From Bradyrhizobium sp. LMTR 3 (GTDB lineage: Bacteria; Pseudomonadota; Alphaproteobacteria; Rhizobiales; Xanthobacteraceae): 64,000 nt of DNA. The notes beneath the pieces were generated by a model, which worked only from the letters and a program-made list of their open reading frames with translations, was not told the origin of the DNA and ran no database searches. Below, one piece after another: positions 1 through 8,278 of this stretch; the stretch's first letter is position 1, and each line of letters opens with the position of its first letter. Where the stretch lies: assembly GCF_001693485.1 (NCBI RefSeq), contig NZ_MAXC01000043.1, positions 434,001 through 498,000 on the forward strand. Reading direction: 5' to 3'. The position numbers were made by a program, and so were the translations under genes.

Positions 1-83
1 GCGGCCGAACATTGCCAATCATTCCGCTCGTGCCAAATCACTGAATTCCGCACCCTCTCACCCGGCAAAATCGCCGTGCGGGA

Positions 84-2366
84 GTGAGCGACATGACGAC
101 ATGCGACGACATCGAGGCCGACAAACGCAACGAACGGCCCAGCCTGGCCAGGCTGGTGCTGTTCTTTGTGATGCAAGGCGTTGCCGTAATCCTGGTCGGA
201 TTTGCGGCATTATTTTTGAGTTTTGAGTCGGTCTGGTCGGCGGAGCGCCTGTCGGCCAACTATCTCAAGCCGGGCGACGCGCGCTCTGGTTCGCTGCTCA
301 TAAAGAATGAGGAAGGTTACGCCGATGCATCACGGCTCGGCGTCGACGTCGATCTCACCGTGTCGGGTCCCACCGTCCGCGCCCGCATCACCCAGATTTT
401 CCGCAACCCTTCGAAAGACTGGGTCGAGGCGGTCTATGTCTACCCGCTGCCGGCCGGCGGCGCGGTCGATTCGCTCAAGATGGTGATCGGTGATCGCGTG
501 GTGGTCGGCGACATCAAGGAGCGGCAGCAGGCGAAGGCCATCTACGAACAGGCGAAGCAGAGCGGGCAGAAGGCCGCGCTGACCGAACAGGAGCGGCCGA
601 ACATCTTCACCAACTCGGTCGCCAATATCGGCCCCGGCGAAACCGTGCTGGTACAGATCGAGTATCAGGAGCCGGTGCAACAATCCGGCGACACGTTCTC
701 GCTGCGGGTGCCGATGGTGGTGGCCCCGCGCTACAATCCCGCGCCCGTCGTGCAGAGCGTCGATTTCAAGCCGGACGGCGGCGGCTGGGGGGCGATCAAA
801 TCCGATCCCGTTCCGGATCGCGACCGCATCTCGCCCGAAGTGCTCGACCCCGCAACCAACGCGCCGGTCAACCCGACCCGCATCACCGTGCGGCTGCAGG
901 CCGGCTTCCCGCTCGGCGAAATCAAGAGCCACCATCATGCGATCAAGACCGAGAAGCCGGACGCGAATACGAGCATTCTTCGATTGGCCGAAGGCCCGGT
1001 GCCGGCGGATCGCGATTTCGAACTGACCTGGAAGCCCCTGGCCGAGACGGCGCCCTCGGTCGGATTGTTCCGCGAGCGCGTCGGCGACAGCGACTATCTG
1101 CTCGCCTTCGTCACGCCACCGTCGGTCGAGCAGGCGCAGCAGAAGCCGCTGCCGCGCGAGGTGATTTTCGTGATCGACAATTCCGGTTCGATGGGCGGCG
1201 TCTCGATCGTCCAGGCCAAGGCGAGCCTCATCTACGCGCTCGGCCGCCTGCAGCCGAACGACCGCTTCAACGTGATCCGCTTCGACCACACCATGGATAT
1301 GTTGTTTCCGTCGGCCGTGCCGGCCGACAGCGAGCATATCGGCCGGGCCACCTCTTTCGTCGGCGCGCTGCAGGCCAATGGCGGCACCGAATTGGTGCCG
1401 GCAATGCGCGCGGCGCTGTCCGACAAGGCTGGTCCTACCAACTACGTCCGTCAGGTCGTGTTTCTGACCGACGGCGCCATCGGCAACGAGCAGCAATTGT
1501 TCGAAACCATCGACGCGTTACGCGGCCGCTCGCGTGTCTTCATGGTCGGCATCGGCTCGGCGCCGAATACCTATCTGATGACACGCGCCGCCGAACTCGG
1601 CCGTGGCACCTTCACCCATATCGGCTCGGTCGAGCAGGTCGAGGAGCGCATGCGCGGGCTGTTCGCCAAACTGGAGAATCCCATGGTGACCAATCTGGTC
1701 GCAAAATTCTCCGACGCCAGCGCCGACATGACGCCGGCTGCGATTCCCGACGTCTACCGCGACGAGCCGCTGGTGCTCGCAGCAAGACTCGACAAGCTCG
1801 CCGGCTCGGTCGAGATCAAGGGGCGTATCGGCGACCGCCCCTGGATGGTCACCCTGCCGCTGGCAGATGCCGCTGAAGGCAAGGGGCTCTCGAAACTCTG
1901 GGCACGCCGCAAGATCGCGGATGCCGAAGTTGCGCGCACCACGCGGCAGGCGACCCCGGAAGATGCGGATAAGGCCATCCTCGCGCTGGCGCTCGAGCAC
2001 CAGCTCGTCACGCGGCTGACCAGCCTGGTCGCGGTCGACAAGACGCCGAGCCGTCCGCAAGGGGAGCCGCTCAAGGTCTCGGAACTGCCGATCAACCTGC
2101 CGGCGGGTTGGGATTTTGAGAAGGTGTTCGGCGAGCGCCCACGCGCCCCCGCAACGCCGATGGAACGGCGCGCGGATACGGAGGAGACACGGGTTCAGAT
2201 CGCGGCGCTGAAGCGGGCCCAGCCTGTCGCCACCGCAGCGCCCAGCACGGTCACGCTGCCGAGGACGGCGACCGACGCCGAACTGAAGATGATTGCGGGC
2301 GTGATCCTGCTCACGTTCAGCCTGATCGTCTTGGTGTTCAATCGACGTCAGATGTCACTGCGTTGA
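84..2366 (+). CDS. VIT and VWA domain sortase-target protein
   Basis: Predicted envelope-anchored protein of 760 aa. A membrane segment lies at about residues 21-45. A VIT-type domain follows (about 60-200), then a VWA domain with a complete MIDAS start (D365, S367, S369 in a DNSGS motif). The C-terminus carries an LPRTA motif (725-729), a hydrophobic helix and an Arg-containing tail, which is the layout of a sortase sorting signal. Together with the sortase gene directly downstream it matches the proteobacterial sortase-target family that is normally paired one-to-one with a class GN sortase. The partner bound by the VWA domain is unknown. The GTG at 84 is used here; an ATG at 93 is an equally good start. 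Confidence 0.88.
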   Translation: MSDMTTCDDIEADKRNERPSLARLVLFFVMQGVAVILVGFAALFLSFESVWSAERLSANYLKPGDARSGSLLIKNEEGYADASRLGVDVDLTVSGPTVRARITQIFRNPSKDWVEAVYVYPLPAGGAVDSLKMVIGDRVVVGDIKERQQAKAIYEQAKQSGQKAALTEQERPNIFTNSVANIGPGETVLVQIEYQEPVQQSGDTFSLRVPMVVAPRYNPAPVVQSVDFKPDGGGWGAIKSDPVPDRDRISPEVLDPATNAPVNPTRITVRLQAGFPLGEIKSHHHAIKTEKPDANTSILRLAEGPVPADRDFELTWKPLAETAPSVGLFRERVGDSDYLLAFVTPPSVEQAQQKPLPREVIFVIDNSGSMGGVSIVQAKASLIYALGRLQPNDRFNVIRFDHTMDMLFPSAVPADSEHIGRATSFVGALQANGGTELVPAMRAALSDKAGPTNYVRQVVFLTDGAIGNEQQLFETIDALRGRSRVFMVGIGSAPNTYLMTRAAELGRGTFTHIGSVEQVEERMRGLFAKLENPMVTNLVAKFSDASADMTPAAIPDVYRDEPLVLAARLDKLAGSVEIKGRIGDRPWMVTLPLADAAEGKGLSKLWARRKIADAEVARTTRQATPEDADKAILALALEHQLVTRLTSLVAVDKTPSRPQGEPLKVSELPINLPAGWDFEKVFGERPRAPATPMERRADTEETRVQIAALKRAQPVATAAPSTVTLPRTATDAELKMIAGVILLTFSLIVLVFNRRQMSLR

Positions 2367-2469
2367 CGTCGGCTGAAAGGAGGAGGGACCCCCGACCTCC
2401 TCTTTCCAGAGCGCGCGCGGCTTCCACCCGTCCCCCCAGAGCCGCGCGCGCCGCTTTTCCACCACGAAC

Positions 2470-2550
2470 GTCATTCCGGGATGGTCCGCAGGACCAGACC
2501 CGGAATCTCGAGATTCCGGGTTCGATGCTTCGCATCGCCCCGGAATGACG
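2470..2550. repeat. Intergenic inverted-repeat element between sortase target and sortase
   Basis: The outer arms are CGTCATTCCGGG at the left and CCCCGGAATGACG at the right. A nested pair of CCGGAATCTCGAGATTCCGG halves lies inside. This design is typical of short dispersed palindromic elements in Bradyrhizobium-like genomes. It separates the two genes of the sortase pair and opens a false in-frame extension of the sortase from 2481. Confidence 0.75.
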
Positions 2551-2567
2551 ACGTGAGATCGCTCGCA

Positions 2568-3161
2568 ATGACGGCACAACAACCGATGCGCTTCATCCTC
2601 CCTCTCCGCCTCGCACTCATCGGCCTGATCCTGTTCGGCCAAGGGGCGTACATCCACGCCAAGGCGCTGCTCGCACAGGTCCTGCTCGAACGCGCCTTCG
2701 AGGAAACCGTCGCAACCGGGCGCGAGACAAAGCCGTGGTCGTGGGCCGACACCTGGCCGGTTGCTCGTATCGAGGTGAAGCGGCTCGGTGCCCGCGCCAT
2801 CGTGCTCGCAGGCAGCAGCGGTCAGGCGCTCGCCTTCGGCCCGGGTCACGTCGAACAGACACCCGACGCCGGCGAACGCGGCGTAGCCGTTTATTCGGCG
2901 CATCGCGATAGGCATTTTGCCTTCCTGAAGAACGTCATTGTCGGTGACGAAATCGAGGTCACAAGACGTGACGGCCGGACGTTCCGCTATCGGGTGGATA
3001 CGACCTCGGTCGTGCGCTTCGATGCCTCCGGCATCGATCCGCTCGCGGGCGGGCATGAGCTGGTGCTGTCGACCTGCTGGCCGTTCGACGCGCTGACTCA
3101 GGGGCCGGAGCGCTATCTTGTGCACGCCACGATGCTCGGACCCGTATCAGATACGCACTGA
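2568..3161 (+). CDS. Class GN sortase
   Basis: Transpeptidase of 197 aa expected to cleave the LPRTA signal of the upstream VIT/VWA protein and attach it to an envelope acceptor. An N-terminal hydrophobic helix lies in the first 30 residues (RLALIGLILFGQG), so it is probably a membrane-anchored periplasmic enzyme. The sortase catalytic trio is visible: His in YSAHRD, Cys in LSTCWPF and Arg in GPERY. The ATG at 2568 was chosen because the frame further upstream runs into a palindromic repeat and encodes repeat-derived residues; ATG 2586 is also possible. The gene lies about 200 bp after the target gene on the same strand, as expected for this pair. Confidence 0.88.
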   Translation: MTAQQPMRFILPLRLALIGLILFGQGAYIHAKALLAQVLLERAFEETVATGRETKPWSWADTWPVARIEVKRLGARAIVLAGSSGQALAFGPGHVEQTPDAGERGVAVYSAHRDRHFAFLKNVIVGDEIEVTRRDGRTFRYRVDTTSVVRFDASGIDPLAGGHELVLSTCWPFDALTQGPERYLVHATMLGPVSDTH

Positions 3162-3339
3162 ATTCTGTAAGCCGGGAAATCTTGCGCGGCGCGAATGGCG
3201 CTCATCGCGCAACGCGTGTTGCCACCCTCGCCAAGGCTTAATAAAAAGGCTCAATAAAAAGGTCTTAATCAAAAGAAGATCATGGCGAGACGATCGTTCT
3301 CGATCGCCGCGGCCAGGAACAACAGAGTTAGGGATATTC

Positions 3340-5562
3340 ATGGACGCTCAGGCAAGCACCGCATCGCACACGGTCGAAAAATGGTCGCCATCGCCTGACG
3401 CCAGCGACATCGTCAAGAGCATCCATGCGATGCTGCACCCACGCAATATCGTGCTGGTCGGCGCTACCGACAAGCCCGGCAACTATGCCGAGCGCATCTG
3501 GAACAATCTGATCAAGTACGGTTACGAAGGCGGACTGTTTCCAGTCAATGCCAAGCGCGAAACAATCTGGGGCGTGTCCTGCTACAAGGATTTTGCAAGC
3601 CTGCCCGAAAAGCCCGATCACGTGCTGGTGCTGGTGCCGGCGCGTTTTGCGGTGCAGGTGATCCGCGATGCCGCGGCAGCCGGCGCGCGCTCCGCCACCA
3701 TCGTCACCTCAGGCTTCAGCGAGCTGCAGGATGAGGAGAGCCAGCGGCTGGCGGTCGAACTGAAGCAAGCCGTGAAGGAGACCGGCCTTGCGGTCACCGG
3801 GCCGAACTGCCTCGGCAATTTGAGCGCGGGCGAAAAACTGTTCACCAACATCGACGACCGTATCGTCACGATGGAGGCTGGACCGGTGGCAATTGTCGGC
3901 CAATCCGGCGCGATCGTGATGGCGATCCGGCAGACGCTGGAGGATCGCGGCGTCGGCGTCGGCTATATGGTGACGACCGGCAACGAGACCGGGCTCGAGA
4001 CGCCGGACCTGATGACCTATTTCGCCGCCGATCCTTCGATCCGCGTCATCGTCGTCTATCTCGAAGGTGTCCGGAACACGAAAGTGTTCCGCGAAGCCTG
4101 CAAGGCCGCGCGGGCTGCCGGCAAGCCGGTCATCGCGCTCAAGCTTGGCGCCTCCGAGGGCGGCCGCGCCGCCGCGATGGCGCATACCGGCGCGCTCGCC
4201 GGCTCGATCGAAACTTTCGACGCGATCTCGACGCGCGAAGGCGTGATCCGCGTCCGCGGATTGGACGAACTGATCGAGACCACCGAATGTTTCGTCCATG
4301 CCGATCCGCCGAAGGGCAACCGGCTCGCCGCGGTATCGCTCTCCGGCGGCAAGCGCGGATTGTTGATCGACGCGTTCTATTCGGCCGGCCTGAACTTCGC
4401 GCCGCTGAGCCCGAATGCGACGGCACAATTGGCGCAGATGCTCGGGCCCGGCAGCATCGTCGGCAATCCGCTCGATGCCGGCTTTGCCGCCGTGGTCGAT
4501 CCCTCCGTCTACATCAAGTCGATCAAGATCATGATCGACGATCCCGACACCGACATTGTCATCATCGACGCCGAACTGCCGAAGGCGCCGCACGAATTGC
4601 GCGAGCGCAATCTGCGCCTCGTCAACGAGATGGCGGGTGCCGCCAACAAGCCCGTGGTCTACATCAGCGCGATGTCGATCGGGTTCACCGAGTTCACCAA
4701 GGCCTTGCGCAAGTCGCTGCCGAACGTCGCGGTGATGCAGGGCCTCGACCGCGCCGTCAGGGCAATCAAGTCGCTGATCGAATATGCGTCCTTGCGCAAG
4801 GAGGTGCCGGATATCGTCTCGAGCTCGAAAGCTTCCGCGCGCGCAATGCTGGAGAAGACGCTCAAGGCCGCCAATGGCGCCGCCGCACTGGACGAGGTCG
4901 CGTCGAAGAAGCTGCTGAAAGCCTACGGCATCCCGGTTTCGAAGGAAGAGATTGTGCAGACCGCGGCGGAAGCCGTCAAGATCGCCAAGAAGATCGGCTT
5001 CCCCGTGGTGGCCAAGGTGGTCAGCGCCGACATCCTGCATAAGTCCGACATCGGCGGCGTGGTGTTGAACCTCAACAGCGCCGCGGAAGTGAAGAAGGCG
5101 TTCAACGACATCACCGCGCGGGTGAAGAAGATCAAGAGCAAGCCGAAGCTCGAGGGCATTCTGATCGCGCAGCAGGTCAAGGCCGATCTCGAACTCGTGG
5201 TCGGCGCCTCGCTCGACGCAGAGATGGGTCCCGTAGTGCTGTTCGGCACCGGCGGCGTTGATATCGAGCTGATGAAGGATGTCGCGTTGGCCGGCGCACC
5301 CTTGGATGAAGCCGAAGCAAAACAGTTGATCGCCAAGACCAAGGCCGGCATCAAGATGAAAGGCTATCGCGGCAAGCCGGCGCTGCATGAGCCTTCCGCC
5401 GTGAAGGCGCTGGTCGGCCTGTCGAACCTGATGGCGGATGCCGGCAACCGCATCGCGTCGATCGACGTCAATCCGTTTTTGATCAACAGCAAGGTCGGCG
5501 TGGCTGTGGATGGGCTGATCGTGCTGAACAACGCCGCCGCTGACAAGGCGGCGCGGCATTGA
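3340..5562 (+). CDS. Acyl-CoA synthetase, NDP-forming (acetate-CoA ligase family)
   Basis: A 740-aa single-chain fusion of the alpha and beta parts of NDP-forming acyl-CoA synthetases. It contains a CoA-binding Rossmann domain (about 30-155), succinyl-CoA-ligase-like flavodoxin domains (about 175-470), and a C-terminal ATP-grasp domain (about 510-735). His282 in the MAHTGAL motif is the expected phosphohistidine carrier. It should interconvert an acyl-CoA and a free acid plus NTP; the acyl substrate cannot be read from sequence. The open frame continues upstream to 3118, but ATG 3340 is preferred: the protein from there aligns with the family start, and the upstream stretch is repeat-like A-rich sequence. 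It appears to be a single gene. Confidence 0.85.
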   Translation: MDAQASTASHTVEKWSPSPDASDIVKSIHAMLHPRNIVLVGATDKPGNYAERIWNNLIKYGYEGGLFPVNAKRETIWGVSCYKDFASLPEKPDHVLVLVPARFAVQVIRDAAAAGARSATIVTSGFSELQDEESQRLAVELKQAVKETGLAVTGPNCLGNLSAGEKLFTNIDDRIVTMEAGPVAIVGQSGAIVMAIRQTLEDRGVGVGYMVTTGNETGLETPDLMTYFAADPSIRVIVVYLEGVRNTKVFREACKAARAAGKPVIALKLGASEGGRAAAMAHTGALAGSIETFDAISTREGVIRVRGLDELIETTECFVHADPPKGNRLAAVSLSGGKRGLLIDAFYSAGLNFAPLSPNATAQLAQMLGPGSIVGNPLDAGFAAVVDPSVYIKSIKIMIDDPDTDIVIIDAELPKAPHELRERNLRLVNEMAGAANKPVVYISAMSIGFTEFTKALRKSLPNVAVMQGLDRAVRAIKSLIEYASLRKEVPDIVSSSKASARAMLEKTLKAANGAAALDEVASKKLLKAYGIPVSKEEIVQTAAEAVKIAKKIGFPVVAKVVSADILHKSDIGGVVLNLNSAAEVKKAFNDITARVKKIKSKPKLEGILIAQQVKADLELVVGASLDAEMGPVVLFGTGGVDIELMKDVALAGAPLDEAEAKQLIAKTKAGIKMKGYRGKPALHEPSAVKALVGLSNLMADAGNRIASIDVNPFLINSKVGVAVDGLIVLNNAAADKAARH

Positions 5563-5574
5563 GTCACGGAATCC

Positions 5575-5697
5575 GTAGGGTGGGCAAAGCCAACGGGTCG
5601 CGCGAATGCGCGCCCGATGACAGGCTCCGCGTGCCCACCATAACGAGCGGAGTGCTTAATGGTGGGCACGGCGCTAACGCGCCTTTGCCCACCCTAC
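5575..5697. repeat. Intergenic inverted repeat, GTAGGGTGGGCAAAG type
   Basis: The outer arms GTAGGGTGGGCAAAG (5575) and CTTTGCCCACCCTAC (ends 5697) are perfect 15-bp inverted repeats. A nested inner pair, CGTGCCCACCAT and ATGGTGGGCACG, is also present. It lies between convergent genes and is a recognisable dispersed element of Bradyrhizobium-type genomes. A large stem-loop could also end transcription of both neighbours. Confidence 0.8.
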
Positions 5698-5710
5698 GGC
5701 ACCGAGCAAG

Positions 5711-6472
5711 TTACAACCCCACGCCCCACTTTTGCGCCGTCTGCACTATCCAGTCCCGATACAGCGTCAGCGGCGTGACGCCGGTCATGCCGCCGCAACC
5801 TGCGCTGCCGTTCGGCCCGGTCGACCAGCTCACCACGCCGACAATGACAGGACCGCTTGGCTTGTCCTCAAACACAGGCGCGCCGGAATCGCCCGTGCAG
5901 GCGCCGAGCCCGTCACGCGTGCCCTGCCCCACCGGATCGACCAGCCTGATCTGCAGCGTCCCCGGCCTGCCGGTCGCGACCAGGCTGGCGGCGCGAATGG
6001 TGCCGCCGCTCTTGCCGTCGCCGCGGACGGTTACGCCGATGCCCGCGATCGTAAAACGACTGCCGACGTTGATCGGGATATCAGGCAATCCGAGCGCCGC
6101 CGGCACTTTTCCCTTGGGCGGCGCCGCCAAGTGCAGCAACGCGACATCCGCCGTCGCGCGATGTCCTGATATCGCCTGCATATTGAAGCCAGGATGAACG
6201 GCAATGCTCTTGACGTCCTGCAACGAAGGTTGCCTGTCTGCACCATACTCGACGATCTTGTATTCCGCGCCGGGCTGCACGCAGTGCGCCGCCGTCAACA
6301 CCAGTCTTGGCGCAATCAAGGCCCCGGTGCAGAAATTACCGCGCGATCCGACGATGGTGATGATAGAGCGGGCCACACCTTCGGTAGATGGCGCACCACC
6401 GCCGACGATGGCATGGGCGGGAACGGAGAGCAGCAGCACCAGGCCGGCAATCATTCGAGGCAGGATCTTCAT
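5711..6472 (-). CDS. Secreted trypsin-like serine protease
   Basis: S1-family protease of 253 aa. A signal peptide (residues 1-21, ending PAHA) is followed directly by IVGGG, which resembles the mature N-terminus of trypsins, so activation may need only signal removal. The triad is complete: His63 in LTAAHC, Asp109 in ADVALLHL and Ser196 in TGDSGAP. Paired cysteines around the His and Ser match the fold. ATG 6472 is used because it gives a clean signal peptide; the frame extends to 6508. It is a single gene, convergent with the acyl-CoA synthetase across a stem-loop repeat. Substrate unknown. Confidence 0.85.
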   Translation of the reverse strand: MKILPRMIAGLVLLLSVPAHAIVGGGAPSTEGVARSIITIVGSRGNFCTGALIAPRLVLTAAHCVQPGAEYKIVEYGADRQPSLQDVKSIAVHPGFNMQAISGHRATADVALLHLAAPPKGKVPAALGLPDIPINVGSRFTIAGIGVTVRGDGKSGGTIRAASLVATGRPGTLQIRLVDPVGQGTRDGLGACTGDSGAPVFEDKPSGPVIVGVVSWSTGPNGSAGCGGMTGVTPLTLYRDWIVQTAQKWGVGL

Positions 6473-6580
6473 CGGCGCAGCAATAGCTTGTGCGGCGCGC
6501 ATCGCCAAGCGCGGCGATCGGGCTGGTTCGCGCAGTCAATCCGTGTTAGCCGCTCCCCCGAGCGTTACTTCAGGCAGGAC

Positions 6581-7216
6581 ATGATGATCGAGGCAGTGAT
6601 CTGGGATTTCGGCGGGGTGCTCACCACCTCGCCATTCGAGGCATTCACGCGGTTCGAGACCGAGCGCGGGCTGCCGGCCGACATCATCCGGCGCACCAAT
6701 GCCGCCAATCATTTGGAAAATGCCTGGGCAAAATTCGAGCGCGCCGAGGTCGATATTGAAGCCTTCGACGAATTGTTTGCGGCCGAATCCCTGGCGTTGG
6801 GCGCGGCGGTTCGCGGCAAGGACGTGCTGCCGCTATTGTCCGGCGATCTACGGCCCGAGATGGTCGAGGCGCTGAAGCGCGTGAAAGCAAAGCTCAAGAC
6901 CGGCTGCATCACCAACAACCTGCCCGCCAACGCCATCGGCAGCCACAGCGGCCGCACGCTCTATGTCGCCGAAGTGATGGCGCTATTCGACCATGTCATC
7001 GAGTCGGCAAAAATCGGCCTGCGAAAGCCCGACCCGCGCATCTACCGGATAATGGTCGAGACGCTGGAGGTCGATCCAAAAAACTGCGTCTATCTCGACG
7101 ACCTCGGCGTCAATCTGAAGCCGGCGCGCGAGATGGGCATGACCACAATCAAGGTGGTCAGTGCGGCGCAGGCGATCACCGAGCTTGAGGCCGCGACCGG
7201 GCTGGCATTGCGCTAG
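6581..7216 (+). CDS. HAD family hydrolase (HAD-IA)
   Basis: Haloacid dehalogenase-like hydrolase of 211 aa. The N-terminal motif WDFGGVL keeps the first Asp of motif I, but the usual second Asp is Gly, as in the epoxide-hydrolase N-terminal phosphatase-like subgroup. Motif II is ITNN, motif III the Lys in GLRKPDP, and motif IV is YLDDLGVN. A helical cap lies between residues 15 and 100. It is probably a small-molecule phosphatase, but the substrate is not predictable. ATG 6581 is followed at once by ATG 6584, and either may be used. It is divergent from the protease gene. Confidence 0.82.
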   Translation: MMIEAVIWDFGGVLTTSPFEAFTRFETERGLPADIIRRTNAANHLENAWAKFERAEVDIEAFDELFAAESLALGAAVRGKDVLPLLSGDLRPEMVEALKRVKAKLKTGCITNNLPANAIGSHSGRTLYVAEVMALFDHVIESAKIGLRKPDPRIYRIMVETLEVDPKNCVYLDDLGVNLKPAREMGMTTIKVVSAAQAITELEAATGLALR

Positions 7217-7323
7217 GCGGAAAATACCGGAACTACGCGCTCGTTATGACGAAACGGCGCTTGTCCTTTGCCGTGAACGCAGGCAGAACACTCCGAAATC
7301 ATCGAATTCGGAGTTGAAACCCG

Positions 7324-8271
7324 GTGGCTGATATCAGGCCTTCGGCCTCGATCGAGGCAGTGGAAAGCGGCCTTGCGGCGCAAGGCTATATTGCGAGCCG
7401 CCAGATCGCGACCGCGGTCTATCTGGCACAGCAGATCGAGAAACCGATTCTGGTCGAAGGTCCGGCCGGCGTCGGCAAGACCGAGCTCGCAAAAGCGATC
7501 GCCGCCTGGCGCGGCATGAAGATGATCCGCCTGCAATGCTATGAGGGGCTCGACGAGGCCAAGGCGCTCTACGAGTGGAAATACGCCAAGCAGCTCCTGT
7601 ACACGCAGATCCTGAAGGACAAGCTCGGCGAAGTGCTCGGCGGCGCGCCGACGCTGGAAGCGGCGCTGAACCAGCTTCACGATTTCGGCGACGTGTTCTT
7701 CTCCAAGGAGTTCGTCGAACCGCGGCCGTTGTTGCAGGCGCTGGAGCAGCCCGCGGGCTGCGTATTGTTGATCGACGAAATCGATAAATCCGACGCCGAA
7801 TTCGAATCGCTGCTCTTGGAAATCCTCAGCGATTTCCAGGTCACGATTCCGGAACTCGGGACGGTGGTCGCGGTCGCGCCGCCGACCGTGATCCTGACCT
7901 CGAACAGCGAGCGCGATCTCGGCGACGCGCTGAAGCGGCGCTGTCTGCACCTGCACATCGGCTTTCCCGAGCAGAAGCTGGAGGAGCGTATTGTCGAGAG
8001 CCGGGTGCCCGGCATTTCGCAGACGCTGCGCCGGCAGATGGTGAGCTTCATCCACGAGGTCCGCACGCTGGACCTGAAGAAGCTGCCGTCGGTGAGCGAA
8101 ACCATCGACTGGGCGCGCGTGCTGGTGCTGCTGCAGGCGCCCGAGCTCGGCCACGAGATGGTCAAGGATACGCTCAACGTTCTCCTGAAATACGAGGCGG
8201 ACATCGAGGCCACCATGCCGCAGGTCTCTACCTTCATCGCCAAGGCCTCGCGTCAAAACGTCTTCGGGTGA
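7324..8271 (+). CDS. MoxR-type AAA+ ATPase
   Basis: A 315-aa AAA+ ATPase of the MoxR class, resembling CoxD of the carbon monoxide dehydrogenase clusters. Walker A is at 46-53 (GPAGVGKT), Walker B is LLIDEIDK, and a sensor-1 Asn is in LTSNSERD. These ATPases work with VWA proteins as chaperone pairs that mature metalloenzymes. The VWA partner starts 7 bp downstream, and a molybdenum hydroxylase operon lies next to it on the other strand. This suggests a role in cofactor or active-site maturation of that enzyme, which is inference. The start is a GTG. Confidence 0.88.
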   Translation: MADIRPSASIEAVESGLAAQGYIASRQIATAVYLAQQIEKPILVEGPAGVGKTELAKAIAAWRGMKMIRLQCYEGLDEAKALYEWKYAKQLLYTQILKDKLGEVLGGAPTLEAALNQLHDFGDVFFSKEFVEPRPLLQALEQPAGCVLLIDEIDKSDAEFESLLLEILSDFQVTIPELGTVVAVAPPTVILTSNSERDLGDALKRRCLHLHIGFPEQKLEERIVESRVPGISQTLRRQMVSFIHEVRTLDLKKLPSVSETIDWARVLVLLQAPELGHEMVKDTLNVLLKYEADIEATMPQVSTFIAKASRQNVFG

Positions 8272-8278
8272 GGCGCGA

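Noticed and set aside
3709..5559. Very long open frame on the minus strand opposite the acyl-CoA synthetase
   Set aside because: High GC makes antisense frames long. The translation is Arg/His/Gln-rich without domains, and the plus-strand protein is clearly real.
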